Assembly: GCA_051294375.1 (NCBI GenBank)
Contig: CM119266.1
Location: forward strand, 22,077,875 to 22,141,874
Reading direction: 5' to 3'
Origin: Paraspadella gotoi
Lineage: Eukaryota; Chaetognatha
Length of the DNA stretch: 64,000 nucleotides
How positions within the stretch are numbered: the first letter of the stretch is position 1; every line of letters starts with the position of its first letter. The notes below the pieces were generated by a model. It was not told the origin of the DNA and made no database searches. It worked only from the letters and a program-made list of their open reading frames with translations. Shown one piece after another: positions 12,401 to 24,390 of the stretch. The translations under genes were made by a program, and so were the position numbers.

Positions 12401-13366
12401 ATCAGTTTATTAGTTTTTTAAATGAATATTTTTGAAAATATGAGTTAGGATGACTTGTTAATTTTTTATTTTTGTTAGTGTATGATGATCTTTTGTCTTG
12501 AAAATAAGTGTAGAAATTAGTTCATCATACTTTTTCAAAAGTTTGGCGCATTTGGACATCTTGTTCTTTTGTTTAAGGTGTGGTATGATTTAAATGTCAA
12601 ATGTCTGGTGGTAATTTCTTCGTTTAACATAAAAATTATAAGTTTATATTATAATTATAATTTTATATAATATTTTGGATATCTTTATTGAAGTTTTCAT
12701 TTATTAGTTTTTTCAATAAAGCAATTTATTTTTTTGTGGTCTGTTATTCAACAATTGTTGCTGCCAAAATGGCCGCCTCTGTATTCTGTAATTCACCAAC
12801 GAAATAAACTTAAAGCCGCCAAATTGTTAAGTCTTTGATGCCCCGTTTGGACGACCAGTCTACCTCATTTGTTTTGTTGTCTCTTTTTCTTTTCAGAAAA
12901 AAAAGGAAAAAAAAAGTTAAGTCTGTGGTGTACAACTTTCTTTGACTGACTTTGAACTATTTACCTACTGCTCTTATAAAGTATGATTTATTTTTTTAAT
13001 TTTTCGTCATTATTTTGAGATAAATTTTAGCACTCGTCGAATTGATGTTTCTTGTATTACAAATATATAATTTTAAATCCGACAATAGCTTTGGTTCGTC
13101 TTTGAAAGTGACTTCCGTTTTTTTGCTTTCACTTTGTTTAACCTTGGTTTATTATTAATTACTGTCCTTTTTCACTGTTGTATCTCAGTCGTAAGTACTT
13201 GCCTATTGAGGATAACTGAATTCAATGACGCTGTAACTTAATCAGCCGTAAATTAAACCAGAGACTTTGTTAAAAATGGTGCGGCGCATGAGACGCTCAA
13301 TAATGAAATGAAGTGGCGGCCATGAATCGATTCTGAGACGACGACGCCTTTGCCGCCGCCGCCGCC
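12401..13366. other. 5' flank and 5' UTR region of FRMD4
   Basis: AT-rich until about 13270, then CG-rich with CGACGACG and GCCGCC runs up to the start codon. No TATA box is convincing; the CpG-rich patch may be the promoter and leader. Confidence 0.4.
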
Positions 13367-16300
13367 ATGGTACGCTCTCTTTTCGCCAATGCGTCAAACT
13401 TGGGAACTCCGCCACCGCGGGCCCCCAACCTGGGACGCGGTCACCGCTCGGCGACGCAGCTTACGGGGGACGCTTCGAGTTCCCCTTCGTCAGGCGAGTC
13501 TCCAAATCTCAAACTGAAATATAAATTTGTATTCCTATCATCTCACCCACCAGGTCATTGCCAGTCACCATAAATTAGTCAAGTTTGTCTGTTTATCGCA
13601 GCTTTTATACAATTATTTCCTTTCAATTTTACATTATTATTTGTTTGACCTTCGGCTTTAATTTCTTCAGGCCGTCGTTGCCAAGTGATTTTGCTTGACG
13701 ACCGTAAGCTCGATTTTTTGCTGCAGCCAAAACTGACGGCGGGGGATCTCCTGGATCTCGTCACTTCACACTTCAACCTGAAAGAGAAGGAATATTTCTC
13801 TCTGGCTTACCGTGACGAGACGGGACATTATGGCTGGTTGCAGGTAGGGTTGAGGTTTACAAAGAAGACTACTTTAAAAATGCCAACGTACAACGACCTC
13901 AGATACAACTGCGATACTACTCGCTCATGTATTACATTGTGAATATTTAAATGTAAAGTCAAAGTGAAGCGGCACAGGTCCACCACTCCGGACGACCGAA
14001 GACAGATTTCATGTTATTTTATTTTCTAATTTTAGAACGACCGTCGAGTGTTGGACCACGATTTTCCGAATCGGCCTCCGGCGACTCTATATCTCTATTT
14101 CCTTGTTCGGTTCTACGTTGAGTCGATCACTCACTTGCAGCACGCCACGACCGTTGAGCTATTTTATCTGCAGGTTGTATTATTATTATTATTATTCCTC
14201 TCTGGTTTTCTGCGATTAGATATTTACACTTTTAATTATTTTTTCCAGGCCAAGTCGACCTTCAGCAAAGGACTGCTGGAATGCGAAGATGAGAAGGCTG
14301 TGCGTCTGTGCGCTCTCGGTCTACAAGTCTCGCTCGGCGATTATCCTTTCGGAGCTGCCGACCAGCATGGGTACGACGCACCCAACTCACGGGTGAGTCT
14401 CCGGACTTGGGTAGAGAGATTTAACTACATCGAGGACTAGGCGATACCCCTCTTAATCTTACGTATTTCCCCTTCCAGATGGCGCTGCTGTCGACGGCGC
14501 TCAATCGGTTGGATCTTCTTCCGCCTTCTTTAACTAACAACCAGAGCCCTAATATCAACGAGCGTCCCTCACCCGCCATGGAAAATGTCTACGCTCACAT
14601 ACTCAGGCTTTATCAGGTAAAAGTTATGGGAGAAAGAAGAAATTGCCCTGGTGCTATGAACTTGGTGAAAATATCGCCGTCCACTTTTTCCTGTACCAGG
14701 GTTTACTTGGTCAGCCACGGGGTCAGGCCATCGTCTCGTTCATGGCTATAGCGGAGTCGTTGCCCACTTACGGGGTCCACTACTACGAAGTCAGGGACAA
14801 GCACGGCACTCCATGGTGGCTCGGTCTTTCCCCACAAGGCATCGCTGTTTATCCACATCACGACAGGTAGCACAGTGACCAGCGTCCACCGTCACTTCCT
14901 TTTTCACGTCACGTTCACGTCACGTCTTGATTTTTTGTCCTCAGACGGAATCCTCGACGCATGTACCAATGGAGGCAACTCGAGAACCTTTACTTCCGGG
15001 AAAAGAAATTTTCAGTGGAGATTCACGATCAGAGAAGAAGTAATGCCCAGAATCAAGGTAGCAGATAGTTTGTCCCGTCTTGCATGTTTATAGTGTAAAA
15101 CCTCTTTATTTTAATTACGAATACATATATGTTGGAGTTTTCGTTTTTCTTTGTCATAAATTATACAATTATACAACATTATATTTCATCTTGACAATTT
15201 AGGAAGCAAAGGCGGGAGTCGCACTTTCGGCCCATCCAACGTTAACGTTCACGTTTGGTTCGCAGCCACTCCCACCTTGTGCAAGACCATTTGGTCTATG
15301 GCTATTTGTCAACATCAGTTTTATCTGGACCGTAAAACATCAAAAGTAAAGAACTTATCTTGTTAGGTTGCTGTTAAATCCAATCACTCTTAAATTCCAA
15401 ACTTATCCTTTTTCTTAATCAGTCTCAATTAAACAACGTTCGGAGTCTCAACGCAATCGCCGCAGAATTGTCACAATCTTCCCTCTCCCTAGCCTCGTCA
15501 GGCGGCTCCGGAGAGCGGAGTGGCGACGTGAGTCATGATTCCAGCGCTAATAACGAGAAATCTAACGTAGCCGAGGAACTTTTGAAGAAGGTTGTTACCC
15601 GTGAAAATGTGTACATCGAAAAAGAATTACGCGTTTTTCTATTCGTTTTCTGCCTGATCCATTTTCAGGGCGCGCTTCCCCGCTCGTGCAGCACCAACTC
15701 TCTCCCCGGATCTGTCAACATTTGTCCCGAAGAGACGGAAGCGTCCTCAGAGGCCAGACGAGACATGCACGCGGCTCTTAAGGCCAGGAAGGTCGCCCTG
15801 GAGGAATCTCTCAAAAGAAAGATGGAAGAACTCAAGAAATATTGCATCCAGGTATGAGTTTATATTAATTTTTCGAGAGTAATGCCAATTATGTGAATAA
15901 ATATCAAAAGGAAGAACTTATGGCAACGGGGAGACATGTGTGAGGCCCGGGGTGTGAGGCATCTCCCGTCAGCTGGCGCTCAGGGCTTTGGACCTGAGGT
16001 GACCACCCCATGTCACTGGCGTGTTTATGCCGATACCATCACACTTTAAACATTGTGACCTAGTGGGGATTGAACCCGGGACTCACGGTTGGTGAACGAG
16101 TACTTCGCTGTCCAAGCCAATGGGACGAGCTGAGTTTCACCTAGCTATACGGGAGGCGAATTTAGGATTCGCAAACAACTAACATTTTCTCCCATTTAAA
16201 ATTTATAAATGAAATGATGACAAGAAACTAACCTAAAAACTTCGTACGATTTCTGCTTCTCTTGTAAGTCAATTTTGATTTTCAGGAAGCCGAAATCACC

Positions 16301-19300
16301 GGTCAGATTCCAGTGGAGATTTCACAGGCTTTGGGACCCGGGGAGGAGATGCCCCCGATCCGACGTCGAGTCGGCACCGCTTATGCCATCAACGAGCGAA
16401 TCCTCAAGGACGACGACGAAGATGACGACGACAATGCCCACGCGGCTCAGGTATGATCCGTGTGAATTCATTTAACTGATCTGTGATATAACCTCATCGA
16501 TTTTTTTCATCTTTTTCAGGAAAAGGCCATTACGGAGTTGGAATTGCAATACGAGATTCAGAAACAGATCACCAACGCGGCCTTACGACTTGCGTCCGAC
16601 CCGACGGCGCGTCGAGCTGTTCGCAATCAACATAGGAACGCGTACGAAAAGGCTTGCAAAAAACTCAAGGAAATCGAACACTCTCTAAACGATCTGAAAA
16701 AGGTTAGTTCGTTAATAATAACAATTTTCTTTCTATTTCACATAAAATTAATTTTTTTTTTTTTAAACTTTTTTCTTTTCAGTCGCTCGGCAAAACATTA
16801 GCCCGAAAGGATTCTTACGACGAATTGGACGACGAGGCTGGAATAGACGCTGAAAACGAAACGTCGACACCCCCACTCCCGCCGCCGCCACCGCCTCCAC
16901 AATCGCAACCCCCGTCGGGCGTTAATTTCGACAACAACAACCAAAATATCGATGTTGTCGACTACGACGAGAGAAAATCGAGGTAATTTTTTTCCTTCTG
17001 TTAATTGATATTATGGCAACAGCCGGGTTGCCTGTGATGCCCATTGTGTTGGGGCATCTCACTGTTGGCTTTGGGGGCTTCCGACCCTCAGTGACGCCTC
17101 CAGTCACTGGCGCGGTTACCCTAGGACGGTCTCGCTTTGCCAACGCAGAGGGAAGTCGTTAGGACTGTGGATGGAACACTACGCCTGGGATGGTGTTTTC
17201 CCCCTCTGAGCCAATGGATTTGGCTGAAGGATGGTGGACGTGAGGCGGTGTAAATATACCGCCACAATATTATATTTATTTTCCCCTTTTTCACTTTTGC
17301 CAGACGTAAAAGTGGTGACAGCACTGGAGCCGAATTTAAAGCTACATTCTCTGCTGTAGAAAATCATCAATTGGGGCCTTATCAATCGGAGGTGAGATAA
17401 ATTATTATTTTTTAAATCGATCGGATATTTCTGGATTCTTTTATCTCGCAGGTGCCCTTGGGTCCGGAGCATCAGTATCCTGGCCAAATGAATTCTAGTC
17501 CTTCACTTTCTTCGGCCAACAACAATGCTTCTTATTCCACGCAAAATCAAGGTAAATTTATTGTACGTAGTTGGATGGCGACAGTGTTGAGAACTTCAGA
17601 TGGTTGTTTAAAAAAAATATTCTCGGAATCTCGGGGCGGTCTCTTGGTAATAGAGAAAATTGTTGGACTCATTTCAGGTTTGGTGAAGCAATGTTCCGCC
17701 CCGGCTCTGAGTTCCAACGCTCTCGGCGGAAGAAAAGCGCCGCCTCCTCTGCTGCAGCCATTCCCCGAAGACGAATCCGAAGAAGCGAGCGAAAAGGCGA
17801 TGCCTCAAGGTCCTTCATCTTTCCAATTGTTTCTTTGTCAACGTAATCAGATTCGTTTTCAACCATACTTACCTTACCTCATCCCCTTCCAGAAAGTCTA
17901 AATCTTTCTTTGGACACGGTGGATGTCATCGATCTCTCACTCAATTCGTCGTCGACCAATCACAAACCGGGTCACCCTTCGCCCTCAAAGCTTGTTACGT
18001 CGCAGCCATATCAACAACAACAACAACAACCGGTTCACCCACCTTCGTCGCACAAACTCGCTCCCGCTTCCAACAATGAGATGGTCGCGCCTTTTTCTTC
18101 TACGCACGTGACGTTGCGGCAATCCAGCAACCATGAGATATCCGATACCGTCAGGTTCGCCATTGAAAATTATTAATTGGGGATGACAAACGTTACAGTT
18201 CATTATAAATGGGACTTCTTTCGTTCGCGATAGAGCGCTACTCGTTGATCCGCCGACACCGTCTTCATTGATGCCGTTGACGCCGCCCGCGATGTCCACG
18301 GGAATCCACCATCGCTTCCCTACTTCGGTCATGCATCAGAGCCTTACCGGCGCCGGGGTCGGCGGCGGCGCAACTTCCGCGCCGCTGCAGCAGCTCCTGT
18401 ACGGCGCCGCAGTCGGTCAGTACGACTGTGGCAGCCGCACCCGCGCCAGTCTGGCGCAGGCCGCCGACGGAAGCCTTGATGAAACCATGGCGCGACAAAT
18501 CGAAATGCTCTCCGTGGACGACAGTTCTTCCAGCGCCTCTTCTGGTCAAAGAGACGACGTCGCCTCGCTGGTTTCCTCATCTTCCGACGGTACATTTATT
18601 TATCAGTGGCGTCCTCAAAATTCCGCAATTCGACCACGTTTTTGAACCGGCCATCTTTTATTCCCAAGTTCCAGATGGAGGTAATCACATGGCGCCCCTC
18701 TCGTCGACAGCCCCAAATTCCTCTCATGATCCCCCGACTCCGCAAGTTGCTGTGACCATCACGAGAGGGGCGTGTCTACCTCCGGCCGCCTCAGCCGTTA
18801 CGTTGCAGCCGACCATTGCCGGCCCAGGGGGTCACCAGGGGAGCAACGTCGGCATACCGGTGCTCCATAGTCGGGTGCCTCAACAAGGGGTAAACGTCTC
18901 TTTTACTCGTTTTACTTCATCAGAGAATTTTCATTATACTTTTTATTTGATAGGCCGCATTTAGCCACGGCGAGACCACCTTGGATAGATTTCACAGACA
19001 AGCGACCTCAGGATCTGCTCAGTTTTACTCTCAACCCGCTGTTCGTTCGCAACCTCCTCGCAGGTAAATTTTTCGCGTTTTAAATAATCGAAAATAGATG
19101 AGCTTTTTCTATCAAATGATAAAAAAAAATTTTCAGTGCCACTATCGAACTTCCCGTGGAGCACGTTCCACACACGCGCACTTCGCCACGTCCTGCGTCT
19201 TCTCATCACAGTGGGGGTGGCGTGGCTATCGCGGTTTCGATTCAATCTCAGCATCAGTTAAATCAAGTTCCACCGCACCAACTGCAACAGCTGCAGCAGC

Positions 19301-22300
19301 AGTACATGCAACATCAATATCAGCAGCAACTGCAAGCCGGGGATCGAAGGAGCTACTCCTCGAACCATTCTTCGTCCAGCGAACGATCCGCCAACAACAA
19401 CGCCGCGGCGGCAATAGCTAACCCAGCGTTCTTGGCTCCACCCGGAAACGTGACCCCACTCAGCGCCAGTAGGCAGTATAGAAGGTAATTTAGATCATTT
19501 TTTTAAATAATTGATTACAAAGGTAGTACAAAGGTTGCGCATGTTTTCATCCGCGCATCATGTAAAATGCTTGGCAAATGTTTAGCAAATTTTTCATAAT
19601 GCGGTGATAAAGACTGCCAATTTAAAAATAGTCGAACATTTTTTTCTAAATAAAAAGTTTTTCTCCCTAAATAAAAGAAGTGTAATTTTTCAGAGTTATC
19701 TCTTCGGAGGCGGCTGAGAGCGTAGCGGAAAGACTTGCTCGTCTCTCATCATCGATCCAGGAATTACAAAAGGACGTCACTGACGCTCAAAAGGTGAGTC
19801 ATATCAATTCAAGAGTCTCAGGGCTAGATCTAATTGCATATTTAGTTACTGTGCTATAACTATTCCGTCATTTCGTTTTATTTCTTGTCGATTGTCGTTA
19901 AAAATCGTTCGTTCTGTGCTAATGCATGATTGAAGTAAAAATATGAACTTACGTAAGAGCTCGTGTTGCAAAGAGTTCGTAGCGGTTGCACCCTTCTTGA
20001 CGGTTGTGGCTTTTCTTTGTTATTTTCCCGATTTGCAACAATGGAAATTAATCGGTGAAATAAATATAGAAGAAGACGAGAAAGCCAAGTAAGAGGCAAG
20101 ACATCATTTCTATCTTTTTATTTTTGATTGTTAGTATTTTCTCAGAGAAAAAATGCACAACTTGATCGTTAGAAACCTATTCCGGTCGCCATTATTGTTT
20201 CCTTTAGACAAGGTTGCCCAAAAAGTCAGGTCAGTGATTTAATATGAAAACTAAGAAGCTTCGAATTTGAGTTTTGTATTTTTTAATATCAATGCTGGCG
20301 CAAGCCAGGATTAAAATCCCAGAGACGGCCGAATACCCATTCGATTTACAAATTGGCTCTTTACTCTGCGCCATGATCTCCATATTCGCCATTCCTATGA
20401 TGAATACCAATTACCGTTTCCTGAGATTGGTCGGCGTGGGGATGTTTATCTTGCGGCAGATCGTCCAAGACGCCACCACGGGTCCTTTTATCGAACTCTA
20501 TCGGAATCATCTTCGTAAATTTTCGATGGCCTCTCACCATCACGATTTAAGCAGTTTGGACGTCATGGAAGTATTTGTTGAGGGGATCGCCCTATTAATT
20601 ATCTTGATCATTGTGCAATCGAGAGATGGAGCGTACGAGAAGGTTCACGAGTGGGGAAGGGAAGAAAGGCCCTAATACATACAGAAGAATACATTTAGAA
20701 GACAAAATATGTACCAACTAATATATTTTGTAATATTCGCTATAACAGGATGCGCGTCGTTCGTTTACAATGACTCTTGCTGATTTTCACTGGCGGTTTT
20801 TCATTATGGGGATTATACAGTTTTTTCTTTGGGCCGAATGTACGACGATTTACGGGAAGGCCCTCGATATGTTCAGTCTTGTTTCTACGGAAAATCGGAA
20901 AGCTTTAGTATCTCCTTTGTTTTTCGTCGTTTGTCATACTTGGTAAAGAAATTCATTTTAATCAAATGCAAGACGAAAAGAATTGTGTTCTACGTTTGCT
21001 CCGCAGGCAATTGTTGGACCCTGAACTTACCATTTTAGCTTTGGCTTTCTACGTGGGAACGAAAAATATACCCAAGTTGAAATTCTGGCTTTACGTGCTC
21101 CTGTTTCTAAATTTCCTCGCTGTCACTTTAACTTTGACACATTTACAAATCATGTTCAATAAAAAATAATTAAAAATATTATTACAAAAATTATTTTTCT
21201 TTCTCCTCAAGACGGATTTTTCCTTCTATGTTAAGAAAACCTTTATCTTTGATTCTTTGCGTTCTTTAATCACCGCTAGGTACGATTACTGACATCCGGC
21301 TTTGCGATTTCCCCCTCGCGGCCTCAAACGCCTCGCGGAACCGACGGGGGTTCAGGCTTCAGTGTACCGCTTTCGTTGCCGCCGGGTCACGATCGCCCCG
21401 TCGTGAACCCTGCGATCAGTCCCCGTGGTCCGCAGAGAGGCGTGGTGGGCTACGCCACCGTTCAGGTACGAATGCGAAAGAAAAAGTATAATTTTTAGAT
21501 TTTTTTTTCGAGCTTCATCCTTCTATTTTCCATGTAGAGTCTTGGAACGCCCCATTCCTCGTCCACTGGACAGGCCGGCGGAGAAAATTTTCAGCCGTTC
21601 AAGGAGACCTCGAAGCCCTTCGAGATGGCAGATGTCTATAAGTACAGGTACAATAAACACTCCAATAAATATATTTTATTCCTTCGTTCAATGGTGATTT
21701 TGTTGACATCGTAATAATAAAATTCGAACGCTCTCTTGCTTTTTCATTTCTGCTGCCCTTCGCCTCTGAATATTTTACTCTAATCGCACGGATGTGATTT
21801 TGTTTCGTTTTTTACTTATCGCCCTTCGTTTAGTTTTGGCTGTCAAGACGGAAACATAAGGTTGGTCTTTACTATCCCAACCCATCATTTTCCACTAATT
21901 TAGACCGCACACTTTTTAACGAATTTGCTGTGTCTTCCTGTTGTCATGGCTTTTACGACTAAAAAAGAACTGTTCTTTTTAAGATGCTTCTCCCTCATGT
22001 CATGTTTATATTTATATATATATATATTATATATATTATATTATATATATTTATATACAAAATTTTTAAACGATATATAATAATTAGTTTTTAAAAATAT
22101 AGGACCCCTATTCCCTAAATAGAAAAATAACCCATTTGGAGTACAAAAGATCAGTTTTGTATCAGGTTCTACCGTCGCAATTTTATAACGGACCTTGCTG
22201 TTTTGTTTTGCGGCCATAGCTTTCAATCCGAAGCGATCCTGACAACCCCATATTTAGCGTAGAAAAAGAATGCAGTTAACCAGTCTCGTCCCACCGTGCA

Positions 22301-24390
22301 TTTACTAATTGGGTTTACAAAAATGTCATGTCATTACATCATCCTTTAAAACCAGCTCGAGATTTCGCCCGGGTCCAACGTCTCCGTCCGTGGCGGCGAT
22401 TGGAGCGGGAGGCGGATCGTCGGCCCCAAGAACTACCGCCAATCATCGAGGCGCGTCGGCGCCACCGGAGCGCAAGAATCCTCAAACACAAGCGCCGCCT
22501 CCTGATCGAAAAGCCCACGTCGGAGTGCCACTGACGGCTCCCGGTCTATCAGGCAGCGCCGACGCTACCGGTGCAACAACTACCATCAGGGTGGGCGGTA
22601 GCAGCGGCAACAACCCAACTGCGTGAGTCTTGCACCGTCGAAACATTCGGAATAAAACCGATTCTCATTTTATAATTTCTTCCCTAGTTATGCGTTCTCT
22701 CACGCGGCGCCGACTCATTACGACTCGACGACCATGTCCACGGCGCCCATTCGACGACTTCGTGATCCTAGCGCCGGAACGCCAACTCTAAGCGGGGCAG
22801 CTAATGTGAGAAGTGGTCCGCAATCATCGGGTGAGACGTTACGTATTTATTGATTATCACGATTTTCTTATTTACTTCACATTAATTTAATAAGATTTCA
22901 TTTAGACGTATAAATAAATTAATAAAACAAAACAGGTGTCGTAAACGGAGGGTCGAATCACAGAAGAGCCGGTACCAAAGGATCACAACAAGTAATAATA
23001 GAGTAGTATTGAATCTGGCGGTGTTCTTAGTAAATCTTACCCTGCGGACGATTAATGCTTCTATTATTATTACTCCGTTTCAGGCGAATCTGGCCCGACT
23101 GACTTCGGCTCCCGTCGTTTCTGCTCAGTCGAATCCTAACGTCGATGTCGGTCCTTCCAGACCAACCACCCAAGGTAAAGCCTTTTTTTAAAACAAATTA
23201 AAAATAAAATATTCAGCGAGACCGCTTGGGTGCAATTTTAGACTTTTATCGAGTAAATCAGTCGTTTGCATTAGCGACCGGATAAATTAAACTTGTCCCT
23301 CCATTGTATGTTTTTGCAGATGATACGTGGGTATAATCGTGACACTTTCCTGGTATATCAGTTCCATATTCACAAATTGTAATTAATCGTTTTAGTTCCG
23401 TTATTAAATCGTTTTGTCTTCCTCTCTCCCGCCAATAAATTAAGAGCGCACTTAAATATGTCACGACCACTGGTCGCGGGTGAAGGTCTATGACGTACTT
23501 TTTCCTATCCTTTTCACGTTAGCAAATCTATAACAAATTTTTTTTCCGGTTGAGGATCCTTTAATGATACTTTCCAGCAGGGACGGTGAGTTAACGATTC
23601 CTGCCGACTTTCTAATCCATTTTCCTCCTTTGTGATTTCGCTACAAACATCGGTTGACGGAATCATTAAGCTATAGTTTCTTGTTGTTCATAGGAATCGG
23701 TTATTATCGTTTATCCATTAAGCTCTCGTCTTTTAATAGCGCACCTTCTTGGACACCCTTCCCTCTGTTTTAGTCGCCTACCCTACCCCAAACGCTCCCT
23801 TCAACGGCGTCGCCCCTTCGTCTCGACCTCAACCGTCAAGCGCCAACGAAACCCAACGTAGCGGCATCCCCAAACGTAATCCGAACCTTCCTCCCAACGA
23901 ACAAGGGCTATTTCCGCAAGGGGCAGTTTTGCCCAGGTTCATTTCAAATTCGGTTCTTTTCTCTTCAAAATATTTCATTGTTAATTTCTCCCTCTATCAC
24001 TCGTACTCTAGGTCGCCGGCCATGATGCAACTGGGAACCCCGGCGTCTTTGCCCAATGGGATTTCGTCGTCAACGCCCCCAGCGCCGCCCGCGTCAAACT
24101 CGTCCCTGGATTCCTTTGCCGCTGCCGCTTCTTCCGGTCATCACGGGTAAAACGTGAAATATTGATTGAAATGTGATATTCAATTTTTAGAACAATCGTT
24201 CATAGTTTTCTTTTTGTCCTGTAATTTTAGAGGCGTCCCTTGTTCGAACATGGCCCCCGTGATGACGACGACCTTCTCCGACGAGATGATCGCCTGGTAC
24301 GCGGACCGCGAGAACCAAGGGGTCGTTGTCGATGACGAGTCAGGCCGTTCCACGCGAGACGAAGCCAATAAGCAAGCCACACTGGTGTAG
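13367..24390 (+). CDS. FRMD4: FRMD4 orthologue: FERM + CUPID scaffold protein (31 exons, complete)
   Basis: Cortical scaffold. Family members bind cytohesins and polarity proteins at cell junctions. Exons: 13367-13493, 13671-13843, 14036-14173, 14249-14392, 14479-14616, 14700-14866, 14945-15057, 15203-15345, 15423-15590, 15669-15851, 16286-16450, 16520-16702, 16783-16982, 17304-17391, 17452-17551, 17678-17809, 17893-18154, 18234-18589, 18675-18889, 18954-19063, 19137-19484, 19694-19793, 21280-21465, 21538-21647, 22356-22622, 22688-22830, 22936-22991, 23084-23174, 23774-23936, 24012-24146, 24231-24390; 1,687 residues. The start has a strong Kozak context and an in-frame TGA at 13334. FERM spans about residues 43-380 (LKEKEYFSLAYRDETGH, ESLPTYGVHYYEVRDKHG, YQWRQLENLYFREKKFSVE, HQFYLDRK). 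CUPID/DUF3338 spans about 470-615 (ALKARKVALEESLKRKMEEL, then MPPIRRRVGTAY). KPFEMADVYKYS (about 1338) and FSDEMIAWYADR near the end also fit FRMD4. The C-terminus ATLV is a class I PDZ ligand. The protein is longer than vertebrate FRMD4A/B (about 1,000 residues) because of Gln-, Pro- and Ser-rich insertions. Exon 1 may end at a GC donor. Confidence 0.93.
15905..16150 (-). mobile_element. tRNA-derived SINE, type B
   Basis: Read on the minus strand, tggcttggacagcg (A-box-like) and gggttcaatcccc (B box) form a tRNA-like head near 16065-16120. A body containing cgccagtgacat and gagatgcc follows, with a tail gttgccataa. It sits in an FRMD4 intron. The body and tail match those of the type A SINEs at 17017 and 29063, whose heads differ. 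Confidence 0.75.
17017..17265 (-). mobile_element. tRNA-derived SINE, type A, copy 1
   Basis: About 250 bp and close to identical (roughly 90% by eye) to 29063-29312. The minus-strand head has tggctcagaggg (A box) and a weak B box (gtgttccatcc). The body has cgccagtgac and gagatgcc. A candidate target-site duplication ATATTAT flanks it (17008-17014 and just after 17265). Inserted in an FRMD4 intron, antisense to the gene. Confidence 0.82.
19943..21169 (+). CDS. Nested multipass membrane protein, TMEM101-like (5 exons)
   Basis: A complete gene inside the FRMD4 intron 19794-21279, same strand. Exons 19943-20088, 20146-20229, 20309-20642, 20749-20942 and 21007-21169 join in phase to 306 residues. 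About six or seven hydrophobic segments are visible, for example AVAPFLTVVAFLCYF, SLLCAMISIFAI, IALLIILIIV, FFIMGIIQFFLW and LTILALAFYVG. From memory, the order of elements (LFRSPLL... KIP... YPFDLQIGSLLCAM... PELTILALAF... LKFWLYVLL) parallels vertebrate TMEM101 (about 257 residues), a poorly characterised membrane protein. That assignment is tentative. The exon 3 donor (AAG|gttcac) is weak. The longer frame at 20829-21038 is a shadow of exon 4. AATAAA at 21158-21163 overlaps the last codons. Confidence 0.7.
21158..21163 (+). terminator. Polyadenylation signal overlapping the last codons of the nested gene
   Basis: AATAAA is formed by the codons for Asn-Lys directly before the last Lys and the stop. 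It is followed by an AT-rich, T-rich stretch. If used, the 3' UTR would be extremely short. Confidence 0.45.
21648..22355 (+). other. FRMD4 intron with an AT microsatellite
   Basis: A (TA)n-type tract lies at about 22010-22060. Otherwise AT-rich without recognisable content. The exon break splits the conserved KYS-SRFR motif. Confidence 0.65.
23175..23773 (+). other. FRMD4 intron
   Basis: Donor gtaaag, acceptor ctgttttag, phase 1 on both sides. I see no repeat or coding signal. Confidence 0.65.

Noticed and set aside
20829-21038. 69-residue frame over the nested gene
   Set aside because: Shadow of exon 20749-20942, which reads TMTLADFHWRFFIMG in another frame and joins its neighbours in phase.
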